Notes: generated from the sequence alone by a model not told the origin. 64,000 bases of DNA from Laguncularia racemosa (GCA_037954665.1 JBBMOL010000133.1:1550001-1614000), one strand, 5' to 3'. Shown: positions 45,176 to 57,379, counted from the stretch's first letter. Numbers and translations are program-made.

Positions 45176-45790
45176 CCATTGTCCTTACTTCACTGGAGTG
45201 ACTCTCAGCACAACATTCAGTCTATGTACTACAAGGCTAAGATCTAATCCTGGCATCTCTTCACAGGTCTAAGCAAAGACATCCTTATACTCCTTTAATA
45301 ATGCAACAAGTGGGACCTTTATCTCCTAAAGAAGACACTTGTTGATGAAGATTGGTCATGGCAACTTGCTTGGTCGTGCTAGATCCAATTCTTCTATTTC
45401 TTCTACTTGATGTTTGATTTGGTCTTGAATCTATTGAGGGGCAAGTTAGATTTCTTGAACTTGTTTAGGGTCTAAAGATAGACCCTTGTGACTGTCACAA
45501 ACGGTACACCTTAAGCCCATATGCCTTAATGAAACTTTCACTCTTCTCCGTTTGCTCATCTTTCCTTTCCTTTATTGCCTACCTTGGATTTCTTCCCAAG
45601 TAGGTAATGGGACACCAAAGGGTCTCGTAATAGCAGTTTCTCCTTCCTCAGTGTATTCATAAAAAAAGGTTGACTCAAGGAAGTATGACTTCTCTTACTT
45701 AAAAGGATTTTGGTTGCAAAGATGAATATGTCTTTCCCCTTCCAGTGACCTTTAATGCATTAGTGTAACGTCGAAGGTACTAAGTTATGA
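45176..45790 (-). pseudogene. Decayed protease-RT linker
   Basis: About 0.6 kb between the protease and RT blocks that is colinear with the expected pol polyprotein but broken by stops and frame changes. Only isolated motifs can be followed. Confidence 0.5.
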
Positions 45791-46168
45791 TCATATGGCC
45801 ACTTCCTTCCCATAAGCAGGTGGTAAGATAAATGTACCATCAATTACGTGAAAGATAATAGAGTCATGGATAGGCTCAGCTTTGGGATCTACATTAACCC
45901 ACTCTAGTGTCTTTGTGGGAGAATGATTAAAGCCATTCACTAAAATAGGTTGCTTCACCAAATGCCTAGGATCAATTCCAATGGCTTTAAATGTGGTCTT
46001 TGACATAATATTCAAAGAGGACCTAGTGTCTATGAATGTCCTCTTTACCAAATATCCATTAAACACTTCCTCTACGTATAGTGGGCAATTGTGAATTGGG
46101 TTCTTTATACACACATCAACATCTATGAACAAAATTGCATTCTCATAGGCATGAGCTATTCTCTTCAC
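45791..46168 (-). pseudogene. Tat-lineage aspartic protease remnant
   Basis: Open for 125 codons on the minus strand. CPLYVEEVFNGYLVKRTFID, then TRSSLNIMSKTTFKAIGIDP and GFNHSPTKTLEWVNVD. The family signature is IDTGASLNIMP; here it is IDTRSSLNIMS, so the active-site glycine is lost. The end before the GRPW motif fades out. Confidence 0.85.
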
Positions 46169-46501
46169 AGGCCATGCTACATTACACTCAGCATATTGTC
46201 CTTTTGAAATCTGTGTGAGTGCAACTGCTATTGTAAGCTTTACTTTCTCATCGAATCTAAGGAGATCAAAGAAATTCTAAAAAATAGAAGTCTTCAACAG
46301 TGCTACAGTGATGGCTGAGCACTCGTCATCGTCAACTTCACCCAATTTCTCTTTTCCTTTACATGCTTTAACAGGTCGCACCACATCCACTTTGATAGCA
46401 GCAAGATCATGAGTAATAATGTTCATGGCCTCATGCTGATTGTTATGGGCCGGGAGTGGTTTGTGCCCGACATCATTGTTTTGTGTGATAAGCTCTCTGT
46501 T

Positions 46502-46802
46502 TCACACCCTCTCATTGAAGATCTTCTTTAAAGTGAGGCAATTTTTGGTAGAATGCCCTACAACTTTATAGAACCTGCAAAATTTAAGGTTGTTCTTTTC
46601 TTCTATAGTAGGGAGACATTTCACTCTTATAAGTTTGATATTCCCATCTCTTAGCCATATGTCAAGCATAGCATGTACCTTCCCCATCGAACATGGATAT
46701 GTTAATGTTGGTGTAGAGCCCCTCATAGTTTTGATTCCAGATTTCCTAGCCCTAGGCTTCTTCCTTTCTTTAGAGCCTTCTCCTTAAGCTAAGCTTACAA
46801 AT
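46502..46802 (-). pseudogene. Tat-lineage gag, C-terminal part with zinc knuckle
   Basis: Minus strand: YPCSMGKVHAMLDIWLRDGN, IKLIRVKCLPTIEEKNNLKF, then CRFYKVVGHSTKNCLTLKKI, the C-x2-H-like Tat knuckle (here C-x2-Y...H...C, second position changed). It is separated from the rest of gag by a solo LTR; gag resumes at 47668. Confidence 0.85.
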
Positions 46803-47662
46803 TGATGTGCCTCACTAATTGGATAGCAAACACATCAATCAAGTGGCGTGAACAACAAACTCCAACAACAAATGGCATGTTCAAATTACTTCATAATGGA
46901 ACCCCAATTCACAAATTTAACACTAAATTGATGTAAGGAACAAACAAGTGTATAAACTTTAATGAAAAAAACATAGAAATGAATTAGAATTTAACCTCAC
47001 TTTGAAATGATCAAATCTGAAAATAAAGAACCCTAATTCTCGTGGACAAGGACAAGTAACCAACAAATTGTACTTAGATATTACTCACTAAACACAATTT
47101 ATAAAACAACAAGAATAAGATTGATATTACTCACAATCCACTCTAGTTGATTCTCGTCACAATTTCACTAAGAAATTGATAAGAGATCTATTGCAATTGA
47201 AGGATAACCCTTATAGTAACAAAGTGTATGATTTCTAAATTGTCAAAAAGCTCCTCAAAAACCCTAGTTAGCAAGTATTTATACTTGCTCCAATTAGGAT
47301 AAAAATAACACAAAAATTACAAGGATGCCACTTAAGTGGTCAGTTTTCCAAAACACAAAATACAAGTACAAAATAAAATGGCTAGTTCCCATAAGCAATA
47401 ATTACAAATATAAATGGTCTTCATGTGGTTGGTTATTCACTTCAATTGAATAATTTGTAGGCCATTGGATGTGACTCTAAGAATGTCCTGCAAGTTGATC
47501 CTTAGTGCATGTTATTTGGCCAACTTGTAACACCAATAAATGTACCTGCTAAAGTGCAAAATAAAACATTATTAGATAAAAATGTGGCCATATGTGGATT
47601 TCTGGTCTCATGCATCCAAGTTAGGTTTCCCACTGCTGGAACCACCAAGTTGATTCCCATCA
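46803..47662 (-). mobile_element. Solo LTR (860 bp) inside Tat-lineage gag
   Basis: Plus-strand ends TGATGTGCC and TTCCCATCA, TSD caaat at 46798-46802 and 47663-47667. Reverse complement of the family at 35320-36142. Removing it and one TSD joins FNKWAPF to the gag C-terminal part, so the ends are well supported. Confidence 0.9.
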
Positions 47663-47667
47663 CAAAT

Positions 47668-48583
47668 GGGGCCCATTTATTAAACTTGGGACATCCTCCC
47701 TTTTGCTTTGCAATGAAAATGTTGGTCCTTTGTGCATTTTCAACCAATGCAACAAACGACACCAAAGATAGATTCTCTAAATGTATTACATATTCAAGGA
47801 ACATCTCTTGAATACAAATCTTTGCTAACTCTTTTTTGTCAAAAATGTCTTGAATGTCTAGAGAGCATTATCTAAAATGTTCAATATACTCCATCAGGTT
47901 TTCCCTAGGTTGTTGTCAAGCTACCCCATATCAGTTAAAGTAATTCTCTCTTGAGTAGAGAAGAACTTTTCCAAGAACATTTTGCACATACTATCTCATG
48001 AATCTATTGAGCCTAATGGAAGATTGACATACTACATATATGCCTTCTTCGTGAGAGACTTAGAAAATTCTTTAAGTTTCAAATCATCATTTAGCTTATA
48101 AACTTCTAATGTTTTGATAAACTTTAGCAGGTGTTCCTTAGTGCTCCCTTTCTTCCTATTGAAAAGCATGAAATTAGGACTCATGTAATCCTTGGGGTAA
48201 GGTTTTTTTGTGATGTGTTAGTTGTACGGAAGCTTGAGATCTAGTACCCCCACAGTGGACTTTATCTATATTCCCTTTAAATACATGTCTAGATCCTCTT
48301 TAGTGACAAATGTGCTTCTAGGGGTAGATACTGTAGCCTTTGCAAGAGTAAGAGGGGTAAGGTTAAGATGAGTTGTAGATCCTCTAATGGCACCTTGGGA
48401 TATGGGCGCAACTATGGACTCTAGTGTAAGAGGTTGCTCCTTAGTCCTATGGGTAGCTTTTTTATTAATAGGAGCTAGGTTGGAGGATTGGGGTACTTGG
48501 GGGGTAGGTCGTTGCGCGGCAACAGTAGGATTTGGTAAAGTGACTCCTTGTTGTGCAATAGCGAAGCCCACTATACTAGGCAT
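47668..48583 (-). pseudogene. Tat-lineage gag, N-terminal and core part
   Basis: Minus strand. The start zone (48266-48583) is a proline/threonine/glutamine-rich N terminus with FVTKEDLDMYLKG. Frame-changed core follows around 47850-48200, and the end of gag near 47700 reads LVSFVALVENAQRTNIFIAK and KFNKWAPF before the solo LTR. The stretch 48584-48820 is leader. Confidence 0.75.
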
Positions 48584-48820
48584 ACACTAGGCGAGCATCA
48601 TCATAAATTGGTTCATCGTCCGGATGTTTTCTTGAACAACACGCACCACTTAGGCATTATTAAGATGAGACTCTTGAGTATTATTAGTGAGATTAGTATT
48701 TTTAGGCGAGGGTAGCTGCTTGGTAACTTCAAGGTTAACTTTATGGTCTTGATTGATGTTATCATTGGGATCGAGAATCCTTCTCCTCAAGGGCACCATC
48801 ATAAGGTTGTCAACTTCTCT

Positions 48821-48842
48821 TCCTCAGTGGATTCGCAAAAAA
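48821..48842 (-). other. Primer binding site of the Tat-lineage element
   Basis: Minus strand just inside the 5' LTR reads ttgcgaatccactgagga after a short T run, an eroded version of the tggcgactccactgggga type seen at the Ogre-type element. tRNA-Arg type inferred. Confidence 0.55.
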
Positions 48843-49415
48843 TGTAAGGGTGTGAGGCTTACATGCGTGTTACGTGGGAACGTGCTACATGTAGCCTACT
48901 GAGAGAAGTGACATGTATGAGGACAATCAGAGGCGAATGAGATGGGGAAGGGGAGTAGGCGATCTTGAATATGGTTTAACATTTTGGTCACAGATGGTGT
49001 TTACGAGTATATTAAGGTTTTGATCTTCTTGAGGAAAATCTGACAGCGTAACAACGTTTTTCCCAAAAAAAAGTCCCCTTTAAATGAGGATGCCTTAGGT
49101 ATTTATAAGGTTTGGCCATGAATTTCATTTGTCAGATGGCGATGATGATCAATGATTATGAATAAATGAGCACCTATATGGGCTTTTTATAAGTCTAAGC
49201 CCATTAGAGGCCTTTAGTGTGTATAAGCCTTATTGAGAAAATTTGGATTGAACTAGCCAATCTAACGGGCCCTACTTCAAGTCCATCATGCCAAATCTCC
49301 CATGATTATCCCAAACCATGGGCTTGACTCCTTAAGCCCTGTCATATTGGTCTAAAGAGTCAAATTCATTAAAACATAAGGCTAAAAGCGTACGAGTCAA
49401 TTTTAGCCCTCTATA
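48843..49415 (-). repeat. 5' LTR of the Tat-lineage element
   Basis: 573 bp; plus strand tgtaagggtgtgagg...ttttagccctctata. Colinear with 29751-30323 and with a minus-strand TATA (ccttataaatacctaagg) at about 49091-49108. TSD ataat follows (49416-49420). Confidence 0.88.
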
Positions 49416-49420
49416 ATAAT

Positions 49421-50842
49421 CAATTTAACTCTAAAAGACTTTTACTAAAGTCCTCATAACCTAATAGTTTAAACATTGGTATCCTAACAACAACAACAAC
49501 TCTAAGGATCTCTACCTTAAGTATCTAGGAGAAGTTGCAACTCTAAAGATAACTTCACTTGCATTATGTTCACATGAGCTGCGCTAAAAGAACATGAACT
49601 AAGCTGGAGAATAGAGATGGAGCTTGCTTAGGATGGCTTCAACTCTGTGTGGAGATGAAGGACCTAGCTCCTTGATTTTGTTTGATTGTACTAGATGAAA
49701 GTTGAAGTGTGTATGCCATTGGAGTGGGTTTAGGCCGAATGAGCGAGAGAGAGTAAACTTTGATTTTTCAAAATTTAATTGAGGAAGTACAAAAGTCACA
49801 TGTTAATGTAGAATATATACATATATATAAACTAGCTCCTATTTTGTCGTAGATGCCGTGAGCTTCTGTATAGATTGGAAAAAGATTTTTTATTTTATTT
49901 TCATGGATTGTAATTGCTCTAATAGGTTAAGGATTTGAACTAAGTGATATGGTGATGATTATTACATGATCATATGTAAGAATTTGCAAGCAATTTGATT
50001 GAGGCTGTATGGTTATTGTAGGGGTATGGTGGATTTAGGTAAGATTTGTTCAAAATTATCTAAATGAAGGTAAATTAAGGCGAAATAAAATTAGGATTAA
50101 TGATAAATGAAATGAAATAAAAATGGGAGTTTTGGAGCTCTTTTTCTCTAGGTGAGCTCTAAAATGAGTGGGCTAGAGTGGATTTTATTTTGCACGAAGA
50201 TAGATTAGGCCATGGGTTTTAGAAATAGTGGTTGTTATTTATATGTAATCGTACCATTCTTAATTAGAGTGATTATAAGTAGCCATGATTATGGCTAAAT
50301 GAATGGACTTGATATGAATTGAAATGAAATTGACTTTGAAACGAAATGGAATAAGTCAAGGTGTAATTGGCATTGTGCTTACATTAAGTTGTAATTGAAA
50401 TTATGTGAGATTAGTTTTATTCCCATGTTGTTGTGGCCCATATGTAGAAGGGGTACTATGGTTTTTTTTTTTCACATATTAACTTTATTACTTTCATTAA
50501 TTGATTCTAACTGGGATTTTTTAAAATTTGGAATCAACAATATTTGTAATGATTGAAAGGAATTATTTAAGTGTTTACTTTCATTGAATTCCAATATTTT
50601 GGGAGCTTTAAGAGAAAGTCCATTTGGAAGTTAGTAAAATTTATTATGGTTCGAATTATTAGGGCTAGGAACACAATTACTTTGTTGATTCCAATATTTG
50701 CACCAAATTTTTATTTTGTTTTTATTATCATAATTGGTTACTATAGTTTGTCAATTGTTTAATATTTTCCTAAATGATTGAAAAAATTTCCTTATTCTCT
50801 TTAATGAAAATTTTCAATTGTTAGAATAGATAATATGTATGT
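49421..50842. other. Intergenic stretch without recognisable gene
   Basis: About 1.4 kb. Contains a caacaacaacaac run near 49487 and AT-rich DNA. The longest open stretch (minus, 66 codons near 49700) shows no family motif. Confidence 0.5.
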
Positions 50843-50847
50843 ATTAC

Positions 50848-52901
50848 TGTAAACACCCCATTTTTGCCCCTAATAATTAGTAATGTTCAATTTACAAATT
50901 TTTTCATTTTTGCAAATTTTTCATTTTTTTTCAATTTTAGGAAAAATAAAAGAAAAATTAAAATAAATAGGAAAAATATCCCAATTTTGGAAAACAATAG
51001 TAGAAATAATAATAAAAGGAATTAAATAATTTTAAAAAAATTTAGAATTTTAAAATAATATAAAAATAATAAAAATTGCATCGCATATATGCAATTTATG
51101 TAAAATAAAAAAACTGAGAAGTGGGCTAACCTAGCTAGTCCGAACCATGGCCTTGTGCGCGCGGAAGGGGGCTTGATTGCAGGTTCGAAACGTAGGGGAC
51201 ACATTTCACGTTTTGCGATTTTTTTTCTTTTTCCTAGGTTATGTGTCAGCAGCTGATTGGATGACACAGGTGCACGTGCCAGGCGCGTGCTTGTCCCCTA
51301 CCTTTGTTCGAGATTGACGCCGATGCGGGAAAATCCAAATCTAGCTGTTTTGATTCGATTTTTCACACAAATCCGATAGATTTTTAACCCAAATGAGATA
51401 AACATTATCCAATTAGAATCAAATCACAACAAAATTGAAGATTTACTCGAATCAAACCCAAATCGGAAAAGATTTCAATCGTAAATCCAATTCGTCCTAA
51501 TTGGAGGAAATCCGAGCTTATTCAACTCAATTTCTGGTGCCTATAAATAGAACATGACGTGACAAAGCTGGATCACGGATCAAAAGAGAGAAAAGAGGGG
51601 AAATAGGAGAGTTTGAAGCCTCGCTGGAGTTCCTCCAAGCCGCGACTGCCGATCAAGCCAAGAACCACCACGAGGAGGCATTTCTGAAGAAATCCACCAC
51701 CACCGTTAGATTACCCACCCCCTAAAAGCTAGGAAGCCACCTTCAAACACCCGAAAAAACCACTGGAGCATCGCCGGAGAAGGACCTCCAACCGTTACCT
51801 GGTTCCACCCGATTAAACCCGATCCTACCTAACCGACCCGACTCGCGAATCGCGCCCGGATCCAAGTAAGTTGGATTTTTTCCTTTTTATTTATTTATTT
51901 ATTTTTATTTGTTTATTTATTTATTTATAATTTGAAAAATGGAAAAAATAAAAATAATAGTAGGAAAAATGTTAGAATTTTGGTTAGTTTTTTTTTTTTA
52001 TGTTATGTTTAGTTTGATAAAATTTAAAATGAAATAAAAAACAATATTAGAAAAAAATAAAAAAAATTATAAAATAAGAAAAAAAATTAAAATAATGAAG
52101 ATAATACGAAAAATAGAAAAAATAATAAAAATAAAAAATAAAAAAAATATTAATAAAGATTAAGATTAAATAGAAGTAGATTAATAATAGGGATATAAAA
52201 ATGATGAATTATTTTTGTCACTTAGAAAAATCCTTTTTTCTTTCAAAATAAATCAAAAATTGGTTTTTCCTTAAATTATTTTTTTTTTCAAAAAGTAAAA
52301 TAATAAAGCTTAGGCTTAGATTTTTTTCCAAAATACTAAAAGTGATAAATAAACGTAAACCCGAGGTATTTTCATAAGTAAAATTAACAAACCCATTAAA
52401 GCTTTTTACAAAAAGCGAACTACGGCTTGTTTGATCTTGAATAGCAGGTACGTAGGGACCCTTATGGGGCAACTCTAAAAAGAAATAAAAAAAAATCATT
52501 TTCCAAATTAGTATAAGTTGTTTTAATATCTTTTTTTTTAATATGTATCAAAAATAAAAATATATATATAATAAAAAAGGAAAAGATATTAGAATATGGT
52601 TAAAATTTTAGAAGGATAAGGTGGTAACTTTAGGGTTTTAATAGGTTAGCTCTTGAGTCGAGAATCTCTGGTTTTACTTTATTCTTTTTCAAAAATAAAA
52701 GAGGAGATTTCATCGACTAGTAGTCCAAATTAGAATTAATCCGCTCAATTAGTTCTAATTCAAAATTTTTTCCCAACTTCAGTTAGGTGGCGACTCTTAA
52801 ATAAAATAAAATTTCTAGTTTAAGTCGAGGATTTATATTAGATGAGCATAGGATCTAATATGAATCGGATTAGAAATATAATTTAAAAATTAGACTCGAC
52901 A
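50848..52901 (+). mobile_element. Solo LTR of the Ogre-type family
   Basis: 2054 bp, TGTAAACACCCC...ACTCGACA, TSD attac at 50843-50847 and 52902-52906. Colinear with both LTRs of the nested element at 10789-23881, including the TATA region and the ggtggcgactc segment near the 3' end (about 52785). No internal sequence remains, so it arose by LTR-LTR recombination. Confidence 0.92.
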
Positions 52902-52906
52902 ATTAC

Positions 52907-53151
52907 TATTGAACATAATATATTATATAGTGTGAATATATGTGCATATTAAATTATATGTTGTATATCATATTTAATATGTGTATGTATGTATACATGT
53001 ATGTTATATTTAAACTAGTAAATATCCATATTAAAAAATATATATACATTATAATAATTGTAATTAGTTTTAATATATCCTTGTCCTTATACTACATATA
53101 TAATGCCTGTATTAAAATTAATTTTAATAGATTATATTCTATATATTATTT

Positions 53152-53208
<57 letters not shown>

Positions 53209-53505
53209 CATATACATACAAACTCTAGTTTATAAATACATATATTACTTTATGTAGTACATATAACATGTATATGTTACAATTAAAATAAAATATATCG
53301 TATAATGCATCTTTATAGCATATACTAAGACATTTTTACAATAAGTAACATACATTAGGTTGTATTTATATACTAGATGTAGTATGTATGATAAACAATA
53401 TTACATTATATATGTGCATTATTATTAGATATATTAAGTCATTGATATAACATATTTTTTAATATATAATATTTTATATTGCATTTATACATCTTCAAGA
53501 GATTA
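52907..53505. other. AT-rich flank with TA repeats
   Basis: Very AT-rich DNA around the (TA)n tract; no gene. Confidence 0.5.
53153..53217. repeat. (TA)n and (TACATA)n microsatellite
   Basis: About 22 TA units (53153-53197) followed by three or four tacata units. Confidence 0.95.
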
Positions 53506-53715
53506 AGGGTATATTTGACAAATATGAAGTTTATACTCATCCCATTCCATTCCAAATAAACTCAAATTAGGCAAATCACTAGATTGGGAATGTGATTCCA
53601 TGGTCATTACCAAACATAGGATTGGAATTGTAATTTCGTTCTCAATTCCATTCCGTTACTTTCAATTCCATTTTGGTGATTTCATTCCAAACCTTTTTTG
53701 TATACCAAATGTGAT
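53506..53715. repeat. Possible MITE rich in GGAAT/ATTCC
   Basis: A segment from gggtatatttgacaaat to accaaatgtgata of about 210 bp containing repeated attcc and ggaat motifs in both directions (ccattccattcc, tgggaatgtgattcc, ttccattccgtt, catttt...ttcattcc). Imperfectly complementary ends resemble TIRs of small hAT- or Stowaway-independent MITEs. No clear TSD was found. Confidence 0.35.
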
Positions 53716-54045
53716 ATATATATACATATATATATATATATTTATATATTAACAAGAATAGGAATTTTAACTTGAAACCCAAAATATTATTACACCATCT
53801 TGCAAGATTATGAAATTAAATTGCTAATTAGATAAAGTAACAAGAAGTTTTATTGTAAGTATTCTTCTCTTAACTAAATTTGTTCAATCACCATGACTTA
53901 AAAACATAGAGTGTGTATGGAAAACAAATAACAACTGAAGGATGACTTTTATTTTAAACTAAATTTTAAATTAATCAACAAATTAATTGTTGATATACAA
54001 ATTGATTTCTTCTTTATCAATCTTTAACACATTAGTAGAAGACCT
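53716..54045. other. AT-rich spacer
   Basis: No gene recognised. Contains a short (TA)n run near 53716-53740. Confidence 0.45.
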
Positions 54046-54367
54046 TGAAAATTTTAAAGTATGTTATTCATCGATAATTGTGCATGTACAATACAAAATA
54101 TATACAAGTTACAAATTACATGAAAGGAAAGTATGATCCTATAATCAAGCTACTAATGATGAAAGAATCTCTCAATAATCATTTTTATAGTCTTTATAAT
54201 TAAACCACTAATAATGAGAGAATCAATAATCATTCCTACAATCTTTATAATTAAATCACTAATAATGAGAGAATCAATTGATGATCATTCCTGTAATCCT
54301 AATATGCACAAAAATAATTATTATCAAAGATGTACGCCAAAATATGTGTAAAAAATCTTCTCCTTTA
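54046..54367 (-). repeat. 3' LTR of the copia element
   Basis: 322 bp. It is 52 bp longer than the other LTR because the segment catt...ctaataatgagagaatca is present twice (about 54180-54280). Confidence 0.88.
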
Positions 54368-54379
54368 CTCCTCCTCAAG
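54368..54379 (-). other. Polypurine tract of the copia element
   Basis: Minus strand cttgaggaggag adjoins the LTR. Confidence 0.75.
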
Positions 54380-54384
54380 TTGGA

Positions 54385-54960
54385 GCATGAAGATTGGAAA
54401 TGCCCAACTTGCTCAATAAAGTTTGAAACTTATCTCAACCAAGAGCCTTGGTGAACATGTCGGCTAACTGATGTTGAGATGAAATTGGTCAAGGAATCAA
54501 GAGTTTAGATTGAATATGTTGTCGAATAAAATGACAATCACTCTCAATATGCTTGATACGTTCATGAAAAACAAGATTCGTAGCAATGTGTAAGGTTGCT
54601 TTATTGTCACAAAATAAGTCAATTGGACATGAGTGAGATACACTTAACTTTGAAAGCAAATGAATGAGCTAAATGACTTTACTTATAGTAGTAGCCATTG
54701 CTCTATATTCGACTATAGTTATGGAAAGAGAAATGATAGATTATTTCTTTGATCTCCATACAATGGGTGATGATCCTAAAAACACTATGTACCTAGTGGT
54801 GGATCATCTAGTTATAAGGCAACTAGCCTAATTAGCGTCGCAATAAGCCTACAGATTTAATGAACCATTAGAGGGAAATAAAATGCCTTAGCTATGGGCA
54901 ATTATGAGATAGCATAAAATCTGCATAGTAGCATCAATGTGTGGTTTGTGCATGAACTGG
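54385..54960 (-). pseudogene. Copia RNase H remnant
   Basis: Minus strand: SNGSLNL-AYCDAN-ASC, STTRYIVFLGSSPIVWRSKK, VEYRAMATTISKVI-LIHLL, LFCDNKATLHIATNLVFHER, KHIESDCHFIRQHIQ and ADMFTKALG-DKFQTLLSKL. The DAN/DNKA residues of the active site can be followed. Four or five stops. Confidence 0.88.
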
Positions 54961-56100
54961 CTAAGGATGTGTATTGAGTAGCTAATATCCAGACGCGTAA
55001 TTGTGAGATATAATAATTGTCCAACAAGATGCCTATATTATTCAGGATTATTGTGTTCAGCTCTTATATTTGTGATAAGTTTGTGCTGTTGCTCCATAGG
55101 CGAAGGACATGGCTTGCAACCTGTAAGATCACATTCTGCTAAGATGTTGAGAACATATTTTTGTTGACTTAGCATAATACTAGCAAGAGAGAGTGCCACT
55201 TCTATGTCTAAAACGTATTTGAGTCTTCTTAGATCTTTAATGTGAAATTTGGTATTCAAATATTGCTTTAACCATGTAATCTTATTTGAATCATTCCCAA
55301 CAACAATCATATCATCAACATAGATGAGCATAGCAAGATAAGATTCTTTGTGGAAATGTGAACAAAGAGTGATTTGAAGAAGGTTGCATAAAACTAATAG
55401 AAAGTAAATATTGAGTGAATTTTTGGTATCAGTTTCTTAAAGCCTAGTGAAGTCCATAAAGGGACTTTTGAAGATGAAAAACACATTGGTCCCCTTGTTT
55501 AGCAAAGCCTTGAGGAATTTTCATGTGAACCTCTTCTTTAAAATCTCCATGTAGGAATGCATTGTTAATGTCTAATTGGTGATGCTCCTAATTATGTGTT
55601 GAAGCCACTACAAGTAAGCATTTGATTGCGACTAATTTGGTTACAGGAGCAAATGTTTCATGAAAATCAACACCTTCAATTTATGTATATCCCTTAGCCA
55701 CTAGACATGCTTTATATCATTCAATAGTGCCATTTGGATTGAATTTGACTTTGTATACCCAGTTAGAATCTATAGCATGCTTCCCAAGTTGTAAGGGTAT
55801 AAATTTTCAAGTATGATTTGCTTTTAATGCAAAAATCTCCTTAGCCATTGCATCTTTCCAATGTGCATGTTTTACAGCTTGAGAATAGCATCTGGGCTCA
55901 TCTACTGAAGAGATTGCTATTAAGAAAGTAGAGTGAGTTCTACAAAATTTAGAATAAGATATATGATGAGATAAAAAATATATCAACAAGTTAGTTGAAG
56001 GAGAAGGAGGGTGCGAAGTAAAGGATTGTGGAAGAAGAGAGGGCAGTAAGGTATAATTACATCTGGAGAGAGTCTTGAACACCTATCTTGTGCATTTAGT
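54961..56100 (-). pseudogene. Copia reverse transcriptase remnant
   Basis: Minus strand. The N-terminal block is CYSQAVKHAHWKDAMAKEIF (about 55840-55900). The middle is frameshifted. The catalytic block MLIYVDDMIVVGND lies at 55290-55331 with the YVDD motif intact, followed by IKDLRRLKYVLDIEVALS and QQKYVLNILAECDLTGCKPC. It is the only element in the window that still has the RT catalytic motif. Confidence 0.9.
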
Positions 56101-57050
56101 GTTTTCAACAAGAGGATCAATAGCAGCATGCTAATCAAATAAAGGTATAGACTCCATAGTTGAGGATGATGCATCTTGCTCTACATGTGATTGATTTTTA
56201 GATAATGGTTCAATACTTGGATGCACTGGTTGTAGTATGGAATCAAACCATGAAGATGTTGACTAAATTGATGCATTATCATTTTGCATAAGTTCATTTG
56301 TCACCTTACTGTTTGTTTAAATTTCATGCTTAACAAAACTATGATCTTTCTCTCTAAAGTAAGGATTGCGAGCTTGTAAATCTTTAATATTTCCCTTTGA
56401 GTTAGAATAAAGGAATATATCTTCAAAGAAATGAACATCTCACGAAGAATAGATCCTTTTGGTTTCTAAATCATAGATTTGATATCCTTTTTGTCCATGA
56501 GGATAACCAACAAAAAGGCCAGATTTATCTCTAAGAGCAAACTTATCATGAGGTTTACCACTAGAATGCCCATAACATAGACAACCAAAACTATGCAAAT
56601 GATCATAGTTAGGTACCTTACCAAACAATACCTCATAAGGTGTCATGTTGTTTGGCACAGATCGAGGCAAGCGATTGATCAAATATGCATTCTCCTAAAA
56701 AACTAATTGGAAGATTAGCCTGAAATCTTAAGACTCGAGCCACTTCCAGCAAATGTTGATGTTTTTGCTCTACAACCCTATTATGTTGTAGTGTGTCTAT
56801 GTAACTTGTTTTCTCTCCATTCTATTCTTAAAAATAGTGATTTAATAATTTCTCATGGTTAAACTCAAGAACATTATTTGTTATAAAGATCTTGATCTTA
56901 GTGTTGAATTGTGTTTGGACCCAATTGAAAAATAACAATAGATAATGTTTAGTTTCAAATTTATCCTTCATGAGTAAGATCCATGTTACTCAACTATGAT
57001 CATCTACTATGGTGAGAATGTAATGTAATCCAAAGTGGGATTTAATGCCA
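56101..57050 (-). pseudogene. Copia integrase remnant
   Basis: Minus strand. The best preserved part (56440-56682) is INRLPRSVPNNMTPYEVLFG, KVPNYDHLHSFGCLCYGHSS and KSGLFVGYPHGQKGYQIYDL, the C-terminal part of the integrase core. Upstream parts to 57050 are broken but recognisable. Confidence 0.85.
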
Positions 57051-57058
57051 TATGGGCC

Positions 57059-57355
57059 CTATATGTTACAATGTACTAAATAAAAAATATTCATGGATTT
57101 ATTTTTATGAATTGGAAAAGGCAATCTAGTTTGCTTTGCTCTACAACATGCATCACAAAAGAAGTAGTTTGATGAATCAAGCATGAAAAATAGATTTAGA
57201 GCTAAAGAGAGTTGGTTTATTGGTAAATGGCCACAATGGCAATGCCATAAATTTGCAATGTCGGATTTATTTGTTAGAAATGCCTTCCTCGCCCTCATTT
57301 GTTCTAAATAATACAATCCATTTTGAACTCCACCCACTCTAATCAACTCCCTCAA
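57059..57355 (-). pseudogene. Copia GAG-pre-integrase zinc region
   Basis: Minus strand, open: NGLYYLEQMRARKAFLTNKS, IANLWHCHCGHLPINQLSLA, then FCDACCRAKQTRLPFPIHKN. This is the HHCC zinc-binding N terminus of copia integrase (H...H...C-x2-C). Confidence 0.88.
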
Positions 57356-57379
57356 GTGTAAGTCCTATATCATCAAACT

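Larger units (their letters stand above)
29751..49415 (-). mobile_element. Ty3/gypsy Tat-lineage LTR retrotransposon with antisense extra ORF and nested insertions
   Basis: 19.7 kb in the present state, minus strand. The LTRs are 29751-30323 and 48843-49415, both exactly 573 bp, with TSD ataat at 29746-29750 and 49416-49420. Minus-strand order from the right: 5' LTR, PBS, gag (with a solo LTR inserted), protease, RT stub, integrase, antisense PMD-like ORF (plus strand), short tandem repeats, host-gene-like fragments interrupted by MULE-B, non-coding DNA, 3' LTR. Without the nested pieces it is about 13.5 kb. Gag and protease motifs are of the Tat type. The TSD is AT-only, so pairing of the two LTRs rests on LTR length, colinearity, orientation and TSD together. 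An alternative is two separate insertions around a host locus. Confidence 0.75.

Noticed and set aside
52940..53257. A 105-codon ORF rich in I and Y.
   Set aside because: It is translated (TA)n microsatellite and AT-rich DNA, with no coding signal.
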